DNA from: a bacterium
Lineage (GTDB): Bacteria > Patescibacteriota > Minisyncoccia > Minisyncoccales > JAGGXC01
NCBI GenBank assembly: GCA_021163265.1
Contig: JAGGXC010000025.1
Span: 1-43,124, forward strand
Direction of reading: 5' to 3'
Length of the DNA stretch: 43,124 bases
In this document: piece by piece, positions 26,737 to 35,686 of the stretch
Layout: each line of letters opens with the position of its first letter
How positions within the stretch are numbered: position 1 is the first letter of the stretch
Notes under the pieces: model-generated
Databases searched by the model: none
What the model was told of the DNA's origin: nothing
The model's input: the letters and a program-made list of their open reading frames with translations, nothing else
Program-made: the position numbers and the translations under genes

Positions 26737-27192
26737 TTAAAAATTTCCTCTTCCAAAACCTCCACCTTGTCCCAAACCTCTTCCAAAACCGCCTCCTCGA
26801 CCCAAACCTCTTCCAAAGCCTCTGCCTCTGCCAAAACCCATACCAAAAGGTCCTTGTGCTTGCGAAATTTCTGTTAACTCACCTTTCTTGTATTTATTTA
26901 ATGCCTCTTGAGCTGTTAGTCCTACACCATTATAAATTTCTATTCCTGATGCTTTTAATAATGAAAAGGCATTTGGTCCAACATTGCCAGAAATCACAAT
27001 TTTTGCTCCCTCAGATGCTACCTGCTGACTTGCTGCTATTCCCGCTCCTCGTCCATATTGAGATACTGGATTAGGAACAGATTTGAACTTTTCTGTTTTG
27101 GAATCAATAAACAAAAAATATGGTGCTCTTGCGAATACTGGAGATACTGGTGAATCAAGACCGGCTCCTGTTGTACATATACAAATTTTCAT
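26737..27192 (-). CDS. NifX-type family protein with a Gly/Phe/Arg repeat tail
   Basis: SPVSPVFARAPYFLFID...AKIVISGNVGPNAFSLLKASGIEIYNG; C-terminal GFGRGRGFGRGLGRGGGFGRGLGQGGGFGRG. Confidence 0.88.
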   Translation of the reverse strand: MKICICTTGAGLDSPVSPVFARAPYFLFIDSKTEKFKSVPNPVSQYGRGAGIAASQQVASEGAKIVISGNVGPNAFSLLKASGIEIYNGVGLTAQEALNKYKKGELTEISQAQGPFGMGFGRGRGFGRGLGRGGGFGRGLGQGGGFGRGNF

Positions 27193-27253
27193 AAAACAAT
27201 ATTTTTATTTAATTAATTATCTATTATGAATAATAATCCATAATAATCTTTTG

Positions 27254-28684
27254 TCAAGAACTTTTTTGGATCCAGGTAATATTTTTTCTTAAAATATCTT
27301 CAAATATCTTTGGAAGGTTGTTTTCTTTATTCCATGACTCAAGAATCTCTTTTGCTTCTGTCTCCAAGTTTTTATATCTTGGAAGAATTTTCTTCTCAAA
27401 ATGTTTTAATAAAAATGGTTTATTTAATCTATTCTTGTCTTTTTTCCAACTAAGATAAAAAGCAATAAGGCTTTCCTCTTTTGTTCCTACACATTCAAAA
27501 GGTTTAAATTTTTTCTCACCTATTAATTGTTCCATCAAAGGCAGAAGACTTACTTTTCTAAAAAGATTCTCGCCGAAAATCTTACGCATTTTTATTCTGT
27601 TTAGAAAAGGATAAAGCAAAGCAAATATAAAAAGGCATTTAGGGCAATTGCCGCACCATTTAGAAGATGGTTTTTTTCTTCCTGAATAAGTTTTGAATGC
27701 TTCATTACAACTCAAAAACACCGGAAAATATTTTGGATAATACGAAAACAATTTTGCAATTTGGATTTCATACAAAGGTCTCAAAAAACTGAAATACTCA
27801 GCGACCGGAGTTAAGTATTTTTTGCAGTAATTATCAAACTTTTTCTCAAACTCAAAACTTTTTGAATATTGATGATTAATAATTTTTCCTAGATATTTAA
27901 GATTTCCTTCATTTGCGCTTCTTTCATTGGAGAAAGCAATATATTTATAATCAAAGATTATTGCCAAAAAAACACTCAAAAATGCTAAATATGCTGAAAA
28001 AGGAGTATGACCGTTTAGAAACCCTTTTTGATTTAATGTAAAGAGTTTGGGATCTATTTTTCTTTCAACAATTATAGGTTTTTTACAACCAGCAATCTTA
28101 ATTATTTGTTTGGCGGCAGGGGTGGGATTTAAAGAAAAACAGCCGATTTGTTTTTTTGCTTTCTTTAGAATTTCAACAGTCACAGGAGAATCCTTCCCTC
28201 CTCCTATAGGAATAAGAACTCTGTTTTTTAGTTTTTCTTGATATAAATGTAAACTTTTTTCAGTTTTTTTTGGTTTTTTCTGAGCTTCAATTTTTATAAA
28301 ATCTTTTTTGCGCCAGTCAATTCTGTTTTCATAGAAAAACTGTCCCATTCCATTGATTATTAAATCTTTCCACCATTCTATTTGCTCTTTGCTGAGTGTG
28401 CCTGTTTTAATCTTTATTTGAGGAGAACAGGTTGTTTTCCAATAACTTATCATCTCAATTAATCCAAGATGATAGATTAAATTATCGAGCACTTCTCTTC
28501 TTATTTTATTAAAATGAGATCTTTTGATGTTCTTTATTATCAAATGAGGACTAAATTTAATATTGGGCTCAATAAAGAACTCAAAAGAGATTTCTAAATT
28601 ATCCCCTATTATGTCATAAAGATATTTTTGGTATAAAAACTCAGGATACTGTTTTCTGAGAATTTGAGGATTTAGATTGGGCAT
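27254..28684 (-). CDS. MurL-like UDP-MurNAc-L-Ala-L-Glu epimerase family protein
   Basis: IPIGGGKDSPVTVE, NGHTPFSAYLA, ERSANEGN and CGNCPKCLF; the ATG at 28684 is preferred over the tracked non-ATG start at 28711. Confidence 0.65.
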   Translation of the reverse strand: MPNLNPQILRKQYPEFLYQKYLYDIIGDNLEISFEFFIEPNIKFSPHLIIKNIKRSHFNKIRREVLDNLIYHLGLIEMISYWKTTCSPQIKIKTGTLSKEQIEWWKDLIINGMGQFFYENRIDWRKKDFIKIEAQKKPKKTEKSLHLYQEKLKNRVLIPIGGGKDSPVTVEILKKAKKQIGCFSLNPTPAAKQIIKIAGCKKPIIVERKIDPKLFTLNQKGFLNGHTPFSAYLAFLSVFLAIIFDYKYIAFSNERSANEGNLKYLGKIINHQYSKSFEFEKKFDNYCKKYLTPVAEYFSFLRPLYEIQIAKLFSYYPKYFPVFLSCNEAFKTYSGRKKPSSKWCGNCPKCLFIFALLYPFLNRIKMRKIFGENLFRKVSLLPLMEQLIGEKKFKPFECVGTKEESLIAFYLSWKKDKNRLNKPFLLKHFEKKILPRYKNLETEAKEILESWNKENNLPKIFEDILRKNITWIQKSS

Positions 28685-28727
28685 TAGTAAATAATAACTT
28701 AATTTCAACAATTAATCAAAAATGATA

Positions 28728-28756
28728 TTGACAAAATCTTTTTTGTATTGTATTTT
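28728..28756 (+). promoter_or_regulatory. sigma70-type promoter
   Basis: TTGACA (28728-28733), 17-nt spacer, TATTTT (28751-28756). Confidence 0.6.
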
Positions 28757-28804
28757 AATAATGGAGGCCTTAGGACCTTTAAAAATAAAAAGGAGGTGAA
28801 TAGA

Positions 28805-29293
28805 ATGAAAGAGAAGATAATCTATATAAAACAGAACTGGCGTAATGAGCCTTCTCTTCCCCTCTTTGTTGCAACATTTCTATATACCGTAGCTTTCATC
28901 TTTACTTTAATAATAGATTTTTTAAGCAAAGATTTCCGTACGCCTCAATGGAGTTTCGTTGTTTACGGAAGCCTGCTATCTGCTTATGTGTTTTCTAAAG
29001 AATTCGGTGATCGCTGGATTCTAAAGATTAAATGGATACCACGAAAAGGAGATCTCTTTGTCTATATTTGGATAGGCCTCTCTTTTGTAATGTATCTTGT
29101 AGAATATCTTTCCTGTGGTATCTACCAGACACCTCCGATGGTAGGAAACATTGCTACAACAGTTATCTGTTTATACGTCTTTTCTAGAATCTCAAAATAC
29201 TTTTATAACAGAAGAAATCCCTATAACAGGATTTACGAAGATTTCGTTGATAAAGACTCTTATCTAGGTCCCAGTATACTATTTCCCAAATAA
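28805..29293 (+). CDS. hypothetical membrane protein
   Basis: ATG at 28805 preceded by the strong SD AAGGAGGTGA; the tracked start 28748 is a TTG inside the promoter region. Confidence 0.75.
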   Translation: MKEKIIYIKQNWRNEPSLPLFVATFLYTVAFIFTLIIDFLSKDFRTPQWSFVVYGSLLSAYVFSKEFGDRWILKIKWIPRKGDLFVYIWIGLSFVMYLVEYLSCGIYQTPPMVGNIATTVICLYVFSRISKYFYNRRNPYNRIYEDFVDKDSYLGPSILFPK

Positions 29294-29337
29294 TATTAAT
29301 AATTAATGGAGGGGAAGGGAAAATTTAATAAAAAATT

Positions 29338-29372
29338 TGGCACAAGTTTTCCTTGTGCCACTTTTTTCATTT
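29338..29372 (+). terminator. intrinsic, probably bidirectional terminator between convergent genes
   Basis: TGGCACAAG-ttttc-CTTGTGCCA followed by CTTTTTT; T-rich on the other strand too. Confidence 0.9.
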
Positions 29373-29387
29373 TTTAATTTCGTTTTC

Positions 29388-30458
29388 TTATCCAAGCAAT
29401 CTAATAACTACACCGATGAGAGCAAGCACAACTCCAATAATCCAGAATCTCATAGTTACTTTATAAGAGGGCCATCCTTTTGCTTCAAAATGGTGATGAA
29501 TTGGAGTACATAAGAATATTTTTCTTTTAAAAATCTTTTTAGATAAGAGTTGTATAATTACTGAACCAGATTCGAGAACTAAAAGACCGGCGATAATAGG
29601 AAGCACAGCTACTGAATCAGTAAGAAAAGCAACGACTGTCATTGCTGATGTGAGTCCTAAAATTCCTGTTTCTCCCATATAGAATCGGGCTGGAGGAATA
29701 TTAAACCACAAGAAAGCAAATAAAGTTCCAACAATTACTGCACAGAAACTAGCTAAATCAATTTTTCCTTGAGAGAAAGCTATAATAGCAAAAGCTCCAA
29801 AAATAGAAGCAAAAACACCTCCAGCAAGTCCATCTACTCCATCAATAATTCCCCCTGACCAACTTGCTACCATTACCAAAATAAAAAGAGGGATATACCA
29901 TATGCCAATAAAAAAATCTCCAAATAAAGGAATATGAATTGTATTCCATCCTAATTTGTAAAAGAACCACCATCCTCCTACTAATCCAATTAAGATAATT
30001 ATAAAAAGCCTTTTTTTAAATGTCATTCCTCCTCCAATATATTTTCCTTTTTCAGTAACCTGCAAAATATCATCCAATAATCCGACAATAGAAGCAGCGA
30101 TTAAAGCAAATAATGGAAGCCATGTTTCTTTTCTAGAAAGAATATCAAACCTTCTAAGGAAAGTTTGAGAAAAGATTCTACTCAATATCCAAAACAAAAA
30201 TATAATTCCTGAGCTTGTGATCCAAATAAGCAATCCTCCGAACCGAGGGGTTTTTGTTTCTCTTTCTTTATGGAGGTTATAAAAAACAGTAGCTTCTTCA
30301 CCTGTTATAGTTTTATTGCGAGCTTTCTTTTTCCATAATTTATATTTGTAAAGAAAGTATGTCAAAAATGGCGTCCAAAGAATTGCAACAATCGCAGCAG
30401 AAGCCGACAAACTCATTACTTTTATTGTATTAAAGGTAAGCAATGATAAATGAGTCAT
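29388..30458 (-). CDS. mraY: phospho-N-acetylmuramoyl-pentapeptide-transferase
   Basis: TPRFGGLLIW, GLLDDILQV, GIIDGVDGLAGG, FMGETGILGLTSAM, CTPIHHHFEAKGW. Confidence 0.95.
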   Translation of the reverse strand: MTHLSLLTFNTIKVMSLSASAAIVAILWTPFLTYFLYKYKLWKKKARNKTITGEEATVFYNLHKERETKTPRFGGLLIWITSSGIIFLFWILSRIFSQTFLRRFDILSRKETWLPLFALIAASIVGLLDDILQVTEKGKYIGGGMTFKKRLFIIILIGLVGGWWFFYKLGWNTIHIPLFGDFFIGIWYIPLFILVMVASWSGGIIDGVDGLAGGVFASIFGAFAIIAFSQGKIDLASFCAVIVGTLFAFLWFNIPPARFYMGETGILGLTSAMTVVAFLTDSVAVLPIIAGLLVLESGSVIIQLLSKKIFKRKIFLCTPIHHHFEAKGWPSYKVTMRFWIIGVVLALIGVVIRLLG

Positions 30459-30463
30459 AGAAG

Positions 30464-31444
30464 TTAAATTATCTTATCGCAATATTCTATGAGCTTCTTC
30501 ATTTCAACAAAGCGACTTTCTGGAGAATCTGCTCCTAGAATCACATTGATTAAATAATTATTATCACGTTTTAAAACTAAAATTATACATCCTCCTGCTT
30601 CCTCTGTGTAGCCTGTTTTTCCTCCTATTATTTCAGGAATTTCTGCCAATAATTTGTTAGTATTTTCGGTAATGTAATGATGGGTTTCTCCATTTGGATA
30701 AATAACTCTCCAAGATTGATAACGGGTTATCTCAAAAATCTCAGGATGATTTTTTAGAATATAAGAAGCTAATTTAGCCAGATCGGAGGCAGTAGAATAA
30801 TTCTCTAAGCCATTAAGACCTGTGGGATTATTAAAGAAAGTATTCTTGAGGCCAATCTCTTTTGTTTTTTTGTTCATTAAATCAACAAAATGATCTTTGT
30901 TTGTTGTCGTAGAATCTCTTTTGGTTATTCCTTCTGCTAAAGCAAAAGCTGCATCGTTAGACGATTCTATAAGCATAATGTGCATTAACTGATTTACAGA
31001 AAGAGCTTCACCAGGACTTAACCTACCTGCTTGACTTTCTTGTTCTACAGCTCTTTTGCTTATAAAAAGAATTTGGTCAGGTTGATAAATTTCTTCAGCT
31101 ACAATAGCTGTGACTAATTTTGTAATAGAAGCTATAGCCCTCTTTTTATTGGCATTTTTCTCAAAGATAACTTTTTGTTTACCATCTGAAGTGATTAACA
31201 CCGAAATGAACGATTCAACTGAGAGGTTAATCTCTGGTTTTTCTTCTGAAATAAGGGATTCATTTTTATCTTTGTGATGCAAATTGATATTAATATCTGC
31301 TAGAAGAATATATGGCTCCTCGCTTATTTTTTGCCAATAAAAGATTTCTTCTACTTCTTTTTGAAACAAGTTTAGTCCCCAGAAAGCAAAAAAACTTATT
31401 AAAAAAGCAATAATAAAGAATTGTATATTTTGCTTTGGATTCAT
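30464..31444 (-). CDS. D-alanyl-D-alanine carboxypeptidase (serine type, PBP5/6-like)
   Basis: ASITKLVTA (SxxK), ESSNDAA (SxN), GGKTGYTEEAGGC (KTG). Confidence 0.92.
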   Translation of the reverse strand: MNPKQNIQFFIIAFLISFFAFWGLNLFQKEVEEIFYWQKISEEPYILLADININLHHKDKNESLISEEKPEINLSVESFISVLITSDGKQKVIFEKNANKKRAIASITKLVTAIVAEEIYQPDQILFISKRAVEQESQAGRLSPGEALSVNQLMHIMLIESSNDAAFALAEGITKRDSTTTNKDHFVDLMNKKTKEIGLKNTFFNNPTGLNGLENYSTASDLAKLASYILKNHPEIFEITRYQSWRVIYPNGETHHYITENTNKLLAEIPEIIGGKTGYTEEAGGCIILVLKRDNNYLINVILGADSPESRFVEMKKLIEYCDKII

Positions 31445-32838
31445 TTATTTTTCGATTCTATTCTTATGTGTAATTCTTTTAATTGTTTTTTTGTCACCTC
31501 AGAAGGTATATTCATCATCAAATCTCTTCCATCTCCTGTTTTTGGAAATGCTATTACCTCTCTGATGCTTGGTTCATTGAGAGTAATTGCTAAAAATCTT
31601 TCAATTCCTGCAGCTATTCCTCCATGCGGTGGAACACCAAAAGAGAATGCCTCAAAATAATGAGCGAAATTCTTTTTAATCTCCTCTTTTTTATGTCCTA
31701 ATACTTCAAAAACAGCCAAAAGTACATCCAAGTTAGTAGTTCTAATACTTCCTCCTCCTATTTCATATCCATTTAGCACGAAATCATATTGATGAGCCAA
31801 AATTTTTTCAGGATACTTTTTTATTTTTTCAATATCTTCTGTCTGAGGCTTGGTAAAAGGATGGTGCATTGCTCCCCATCTTTTTTCTTTCTCATGCCAT
31901 TCAAACATAGGAAAATCAGTAATAAACGCAAAAGCAAGTTCTTGATCGTCTTCTTTATTTTCTCTTATATCAGGTTTATCAGTTTTATATTTTGTGATTG
32001 CTTCTTTATAAGTTATCCTTGGAAAAGGAATTTGAAGAATTTTTTTCTCAGGAAAAATCTCTTTTACTAAAGCTATATATAAAGTTTCTATAAGGTTTAG
32101 AATTTCTTCTTGAGAAGTAAAAGCCATTTCTATATCCAATTGAGTATGTTCAACTTGTCTATCTGCCCTTGGATCCTCATCGCGAAGAGCACGAGCAATC
32201 TGAAAATATTTCTCAATTCCTGAGATCATCAGTAATTGTTTATATTGCTGGGGGCTCTGAGGAAGAGCATAAAATTTGCCTGGATGAAGTCGTGAAGGAA
32301 CTAAAAAATCTCTTGCACCTTCAGGAGTAGATTTAGTAAGAATAGGAGTTTCTACTTCTACAAAACCTCTTTCTATTAGAAATTTTCTCATAAAATAAAT
32401 AACCCTTTGACGAATTTCTAAGTTCCTCTTCATTCTTTGACGTCTAAGATCAATATAACGATACCGTAGTCTTTTTTCTTCAGATATTTCGTATCCATCA
32501 GTATCTATTGCAAAAGGCAATGTTTTAGCCTCAGAATAGATTTTTATCTCTTCTGCTCTTAGCTCTATGTTCCCGCTGGCGATTTTTGGATTTTCCATTC
32601 CTTCAGGTCGTTTTGATACTCTCCCTTTAATTTCTACTACCCATTCTGGTTTAACTTTTTTAGCAATCTCATAAGCTTTACTTTCGCTAGGATTAAAAAC
32701 TACTTGAATTAATCCTTCCATATCTCTTAAATCAATAAAAACCAACTTTCCGTGGCTTCTTTTTGAACAGATCCATCCTTCCACTTTAATTGTTTGATCT
32801 AAATATTTTTCTGCCTGAGAAGATAATATTCTTTTCAT
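31441..32838 (-). CDS. aspS: aspartate--tRNA ligase, short form lacking the GAD insertion
   Basis: class II aaRS motifs FVEVETPILTKSTPEGARDFLVPSR, FQIARALRDEDPRADRQ, GGIAAGIERFLAI; only 465 aa. Confidence 0.93.
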   Translation of the reverse strand: MKRILSSQAEKYLDQTIKVEGWICSKRSHGKLVFIDLRDMEGLIQVVFNPSESKAYEIAKKVKPEWVVEIKGRVSKRPEGMENPKIASGNIELRAEEIKIYSEAKTLPFAIDTDGYEISEEKRLRYRYIDLRRQRMKRNLEIRQRVIYFMRKFLIERGFVEVETPILTKSTPEGARDFLVPSRLHPGKFYALPQSPQQYKQLLMISGIEKYFQIARALRDEDPRADRQVEHTQLDIEMAFTSQEEILNLIETLYIALVKEIFPEKKILQIPFPRITYKEAITKYKTDKPDIRENKEDDQELAFAFITDFPMFEWHEKEKRWGAMHHPFTKPQTEDIEKIKKYPEKILAHQYDFVLNGYEIGGGSIRTTNLDVLLAVFEVLGHKKEEIKKNFAHYFEAFSFGVPPHGGIAAGIERFLAITLNEPSIREVIAFPKTGDGRDLMMNIPSEVTKKQLKELHIRIESKNK

Positions 32839-32845
32839 CGTGCAA

Positions 32846-33220
32846 CTATTTTAGATATTTCTGCAATTTCATTAAAATCTCTTTTGGTGTGTGATTCGAT
32901 TTTATCAAATAATCTTTAACTCCCAAACTTTTTGCTTCTTCTTTAGTGTCCGGATCATCAAAATTACTAAAAGCTATTACAGGAATAGAAGAGAATTCAG
33001 CCGTTTTTCTATATTTTTTTAAGAAATCGATACCATTCTCTTTTGGAAGCAAGATATCTAAAAGAATAAGATCTGGTTTTTTTTCTTTGATGACCTTCAA
33101 AGCTTCTATTCCGTCTTCGGCACTAATTACCTTAAATCCTGCCTGTTTAAATCTTTCCTCATACATTTCACGAAGAATCTTTTCGTCTTCTATAATAAGA
33201 ATTTTTTTGGTCTTTTTCAT
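32846..33220 (-). CDS. single-domain response regulator receiver (CheY-like)
   Basis: IEDEKILREMYEERF, DLILLDILLPKENGIDFL, conserved Lys in KDYLIKSN. Confidence 0.92.
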   Translation of the reverse strand: MKKTKKILIIEDEKILREMYEERFKQAGFKVISAEDGIEALKVIKEKKPDLILLDILLPKENGIDFLKKYRKTAEFSSIPVIAFSNFDDPDTKEEAKSLGVKDYLIKSNHTPKEILMKLQKYLK

Positions 33221-33269
33221 AATTTTAATAAAATTGTTATAAAATTATAACATATAAGATTAAAAAATG

Positions 33270-33296
33270 AAAATACCCCTTTATTTGGGGTATTTT
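33270..33296 (-). terminator. intrinsic terminator
   Basis: AAAATACCCC-tttattt-GGGGTATTTT downstream of the 33328 stop. Confidence 0.8.
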
Positions 33297-33327
33297 AACG
33301 AATATATTTCAAGAGTATATTTCGAAT

Positions 33328-33609
33328 TTACTCTTCCTTTATTTCTTCTTTTTTTTCTTCGGATTCTGTTTCTTCAGAAGTACTTTCTTTTGAAACTTCC
33401 TCTGGTGTTTCTGATTGAGTTTCTTGTGTTTCTGATTGAGTTTCTTGAGAAATTTCTTCACTTTCTTTGCTTTCTTTTTCTTCAGATACAGTAGGAGCAG
33501 TTTCTTCTTTTGTCATCAAAACTCCTCCTTTTCCCTTACCCAGAATGAAATAAATTATTGCAAGTATGATACATGTAAGAACTATTGTAAAACTCCAAGA
33601 ATATAACAT
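33328..33609 (-). CDS. hypothetical single-TM protein with a Ser/Glu-rich repetitive tail
   Basis: 93 aa, one N-terminal TM, QETQSETQETQSETPEE repeats. Confidence 0.6.
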   Translation of the reverse strand: MLYSWSFTIVLTCIILAIIYFILGKGKGGVLMTKEETAPTVSEEKESKESEEISQETQSETQETQSETPEEVSKESTSEETESEEKKEEIKEE

Positions 33610-33647
33610 ATTATTTTATTTAAGGTTACTCTATTCAATAAACGACC

Positions 33648-35024
33648 TTATTTTTTTATTGTCTCTTTTTTTTGTTTTTGTGTCAAGTGAAAATACTGAT
33701 TAATGTTATAGATATCACCCGCTCCCACAATCATAAGAACAGATCCGGAAGGTAGATTATTTTTCAGAAAGTCAAATGCTTCCTCAATATTAGGAATATA
33801 AGAAACCTTTGCAACTCTTTTATTTCTTTTTTTCTTAATGGCCTCAACTAATTTTTTAGCAGAGACTTTTTCTTTGAGAAGCTGGTTTTCTCTACCCGCA
33901 ACATCATAGATATCTATAATAATAAGATGGTTGATTTCTGCAAGTGATAACTTCTTGACAAAATCTTTAAAGAAATAAAACGTTCTCTGATACTGATGGG
34001 GTTGGAAAATTACCCAGATGTTTTTTTGAGGAAATTTTTCTCGCGCAGCTTTTAGGGTAACTTGAAGCTCAGTTGGATGGTGAGCATAATCATTTATCAA
34101 TATGATTTTCTTTTTAGTTTCTGGAATTTTTACTTTTTCTATTTCAAAACGTCGCCATGAACCTTTAAAAGAAGATAAAGATTTTAGAACAACTTCTTTT
34201 TTTATATTTAATAGCTTTCCTACCTCTAAAGCTGCTAAAGCATTAGAGACATTATGAATTCCTGGTATTGCCATTATTTGTTTTATCTCCTTTGCTTCTT
34301 TTTGTGTGAGAGAATATTTCTTGATTCTAATATCCTTTTTTATCAATTTTAAAAGTTTTCTAATGTTCTTATCATCTTGGTTCGCTACCAAGACACCTTT
34401 TCTTTCTTTTAAGTGATTAACATAATCAAGATATGTTTTTAGAATATGACGGAGATTTTTATAATAATCCAGATGTTCCCTTTCAATACTAGTTAAAACA
34501 ATAACAGAAGGCCAATAACAAAGAAAAGAAGCTTTATATTCATCAGCTTCAATGACTAAATATTTTGATTTTCCTACTCTGCAGTTGGAATTGTGAAATT
34601 CCTTCAACTTGGTGCCTATGATTACTGTAGGATCTAATTTTGCTTTAGTTAACATCAAGCCAATCATAGCTGAAGTTGTACTTTTTCCATGAGTGCCTGA
34701 TACTGCAATAGTGAAATATTGCTTGGTTAACTCTCCAAGAGCCTCGGGATAACTTTGAATTTTAATTTTTAACTTTTTTGCTTTCTGTAACTCAGGATTA
34801 TCAAAAGAAACAGCGGGACTATATACAACCTTCCAAACATTGCTTGGTAGATTTTTCTGAGAATGTCTTCCGATAAATATTTTAGCTCCATTTCTTTTAA
34901 GCTCATCAGTAATTTCCGAAGAAACTAGATCTGATCCTGATACCTGGTAACCTTTCTTAAGGTAAAATCTTGCCAGAGCTGAAACTCCAATACCTCCTAT
35001 ACCAATAAAATGAATTTTTTGCAT
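33648..35024 (-). CDS. murC: UDP-N-acetylmuramate--L-alanine ligase
   Basis: HFIGIGGIGVSALA, VSGTHGKSTTSAMIG, NDYAHHPTE. Confidence 0.95.
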   Translation of the reverse strand: MQKIHFIGIGGIGVSALARFYLKKGYQVSGSDLVSSEITDELKRNGAKIFIGRHSQKNLPSNVWKVVYSPAVSFDNPELQKAKKLKIKIQSYPEALGELTKQYFTIAVSGTHGKSTTSAMIGLMLTKAKLDPTVIIGTKLKEFHNSNCRVGKSKYLVIEADEYKASFLCYWPSVIVLTSIEREHLDYYKNLRHILKTYLDYVNHLKERKGVLVANQDDKNIRKLLKLIKKDIRIKKYSLTQKEAKEIKQIMAIPGIHNVSNALAALEVGKLLNIKKEVVLKSLSSFKGSWRRFEIEKVKIPETKKKIILINDYAHHPTELQVTLKAAREKFPQKNIWVIFQPHQYQRTFYFFKDFVKKLSLAEINHLIIIDIYDVAGRENQLLKEKVSAKKLVEAIKKKRNKRVAKVSYIPNIEEAFDFLKNNLPSGSVLMIVGAGDIYNINQYFHLTQKQKKETIKK

Positions 35025-35025
35025 A

Positions 35026-35592
35026 TTAAAAGCTTTTCAATTGAAAACTTTTCAATATTGAATATTGAGCTCCTCCTCTTTTTAGCCGACTTTCCATTAT
35101 TTCTATTGATTTAACTTCGAATTTTTCTGATATATATTCACATATTTCAGGTCTTTCATCAGGTTCTATTCTCTGCCAGTCCCATTTTCTTAATCGAGCC
35201 AGTGTAATATGAGGCAAAAAGTCTCTAGTTTCAGGAATAAAATTAATAGACTTATGTAGAGCCTGATCCAAATCTTTCTTCAACGAAATAAGTTCCTGAG
35301 AACGTTTTCCTTCCACCCAGATTAACCTTGGGATATTTTTATATCTCGCTCCGAAATCTATTTTGTCCAATTCAATAAAAAACGGCTGATGTCTTTGACT
35401 TATTTCTTCTACCGATTTTGTAATTGCATTTAAATCCTTCTCAAATATATAACCTAAAAAATTAAGAGTAAGATGGAGATTTTCTTTCTTAACCCATCTT
35501 ACAGGCAATTCAGACCACTTTTTTTGAAAATCTAGCAGTTTTTGCTTGACTTCATCGGGAAGGTTTATAGCAATGAATATTCTTTTCTTCAT
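35026..35592 (-). CDS. thpR: RNA 2',3'-cyclic phosphodiesterase
   Basis: two HxT motifs: NLHLTLNFLG and PHITLARL. Confidence 0.92.
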   Translation of the reverse strand: MKKRIFIAINLPDEVKQKLLDFQKKWSELPVRWVKKENLHLTLNFLGYIFEKDLNAITKSVEEISQRHQPFFIELDKIDFGARYKNIPRLIWVEGKRSQELISLKKDLDQALHKSINFIPETRDFLPHITLARLRKWDWQRIEPDERPEICEYISEKFEVKSIEIMESRLKRGGAQYSILKSFQLKSF

Positions 35593-35644
35593 TTAGAAAT
35601 TAGTTAATATAATTTTTATTATATCATACAAAAAAACCAAATAT

Positions 35645-35673
35645 AAAAAAAGCCTGATGATCTTTCACCAGGC
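35645..35673 (-). terminator. glnA intrinsic terminator
   Basis: minus strand GCCTGGTG-aaagat-CATCAGGC followed by TTTTTTT. Confidence 0.85.
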
Positions 35674-35686
35674 ATATTTATTTTAC

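Noticed and set aside
26733-27074. 113 aa plus-strand ORF
   Set aside because: Antisense to the NifX-like gene and its Gly-rich repeat; composition is a shadow of the repeat.
28748-28804. N-terminal extension MYFNNGGLRTFKNKKEVNR of the 28748 ORF
   Set aside because: Starts at a TTG inside the putative promoter; a strong SD precedes the ATG at 28805.
33328-33609. SecG-like annotation for the small TM protein
   Set aside because: Only one clear TM and no convincing SecG pattern beyond GKGKGG; kept as hypothetical.
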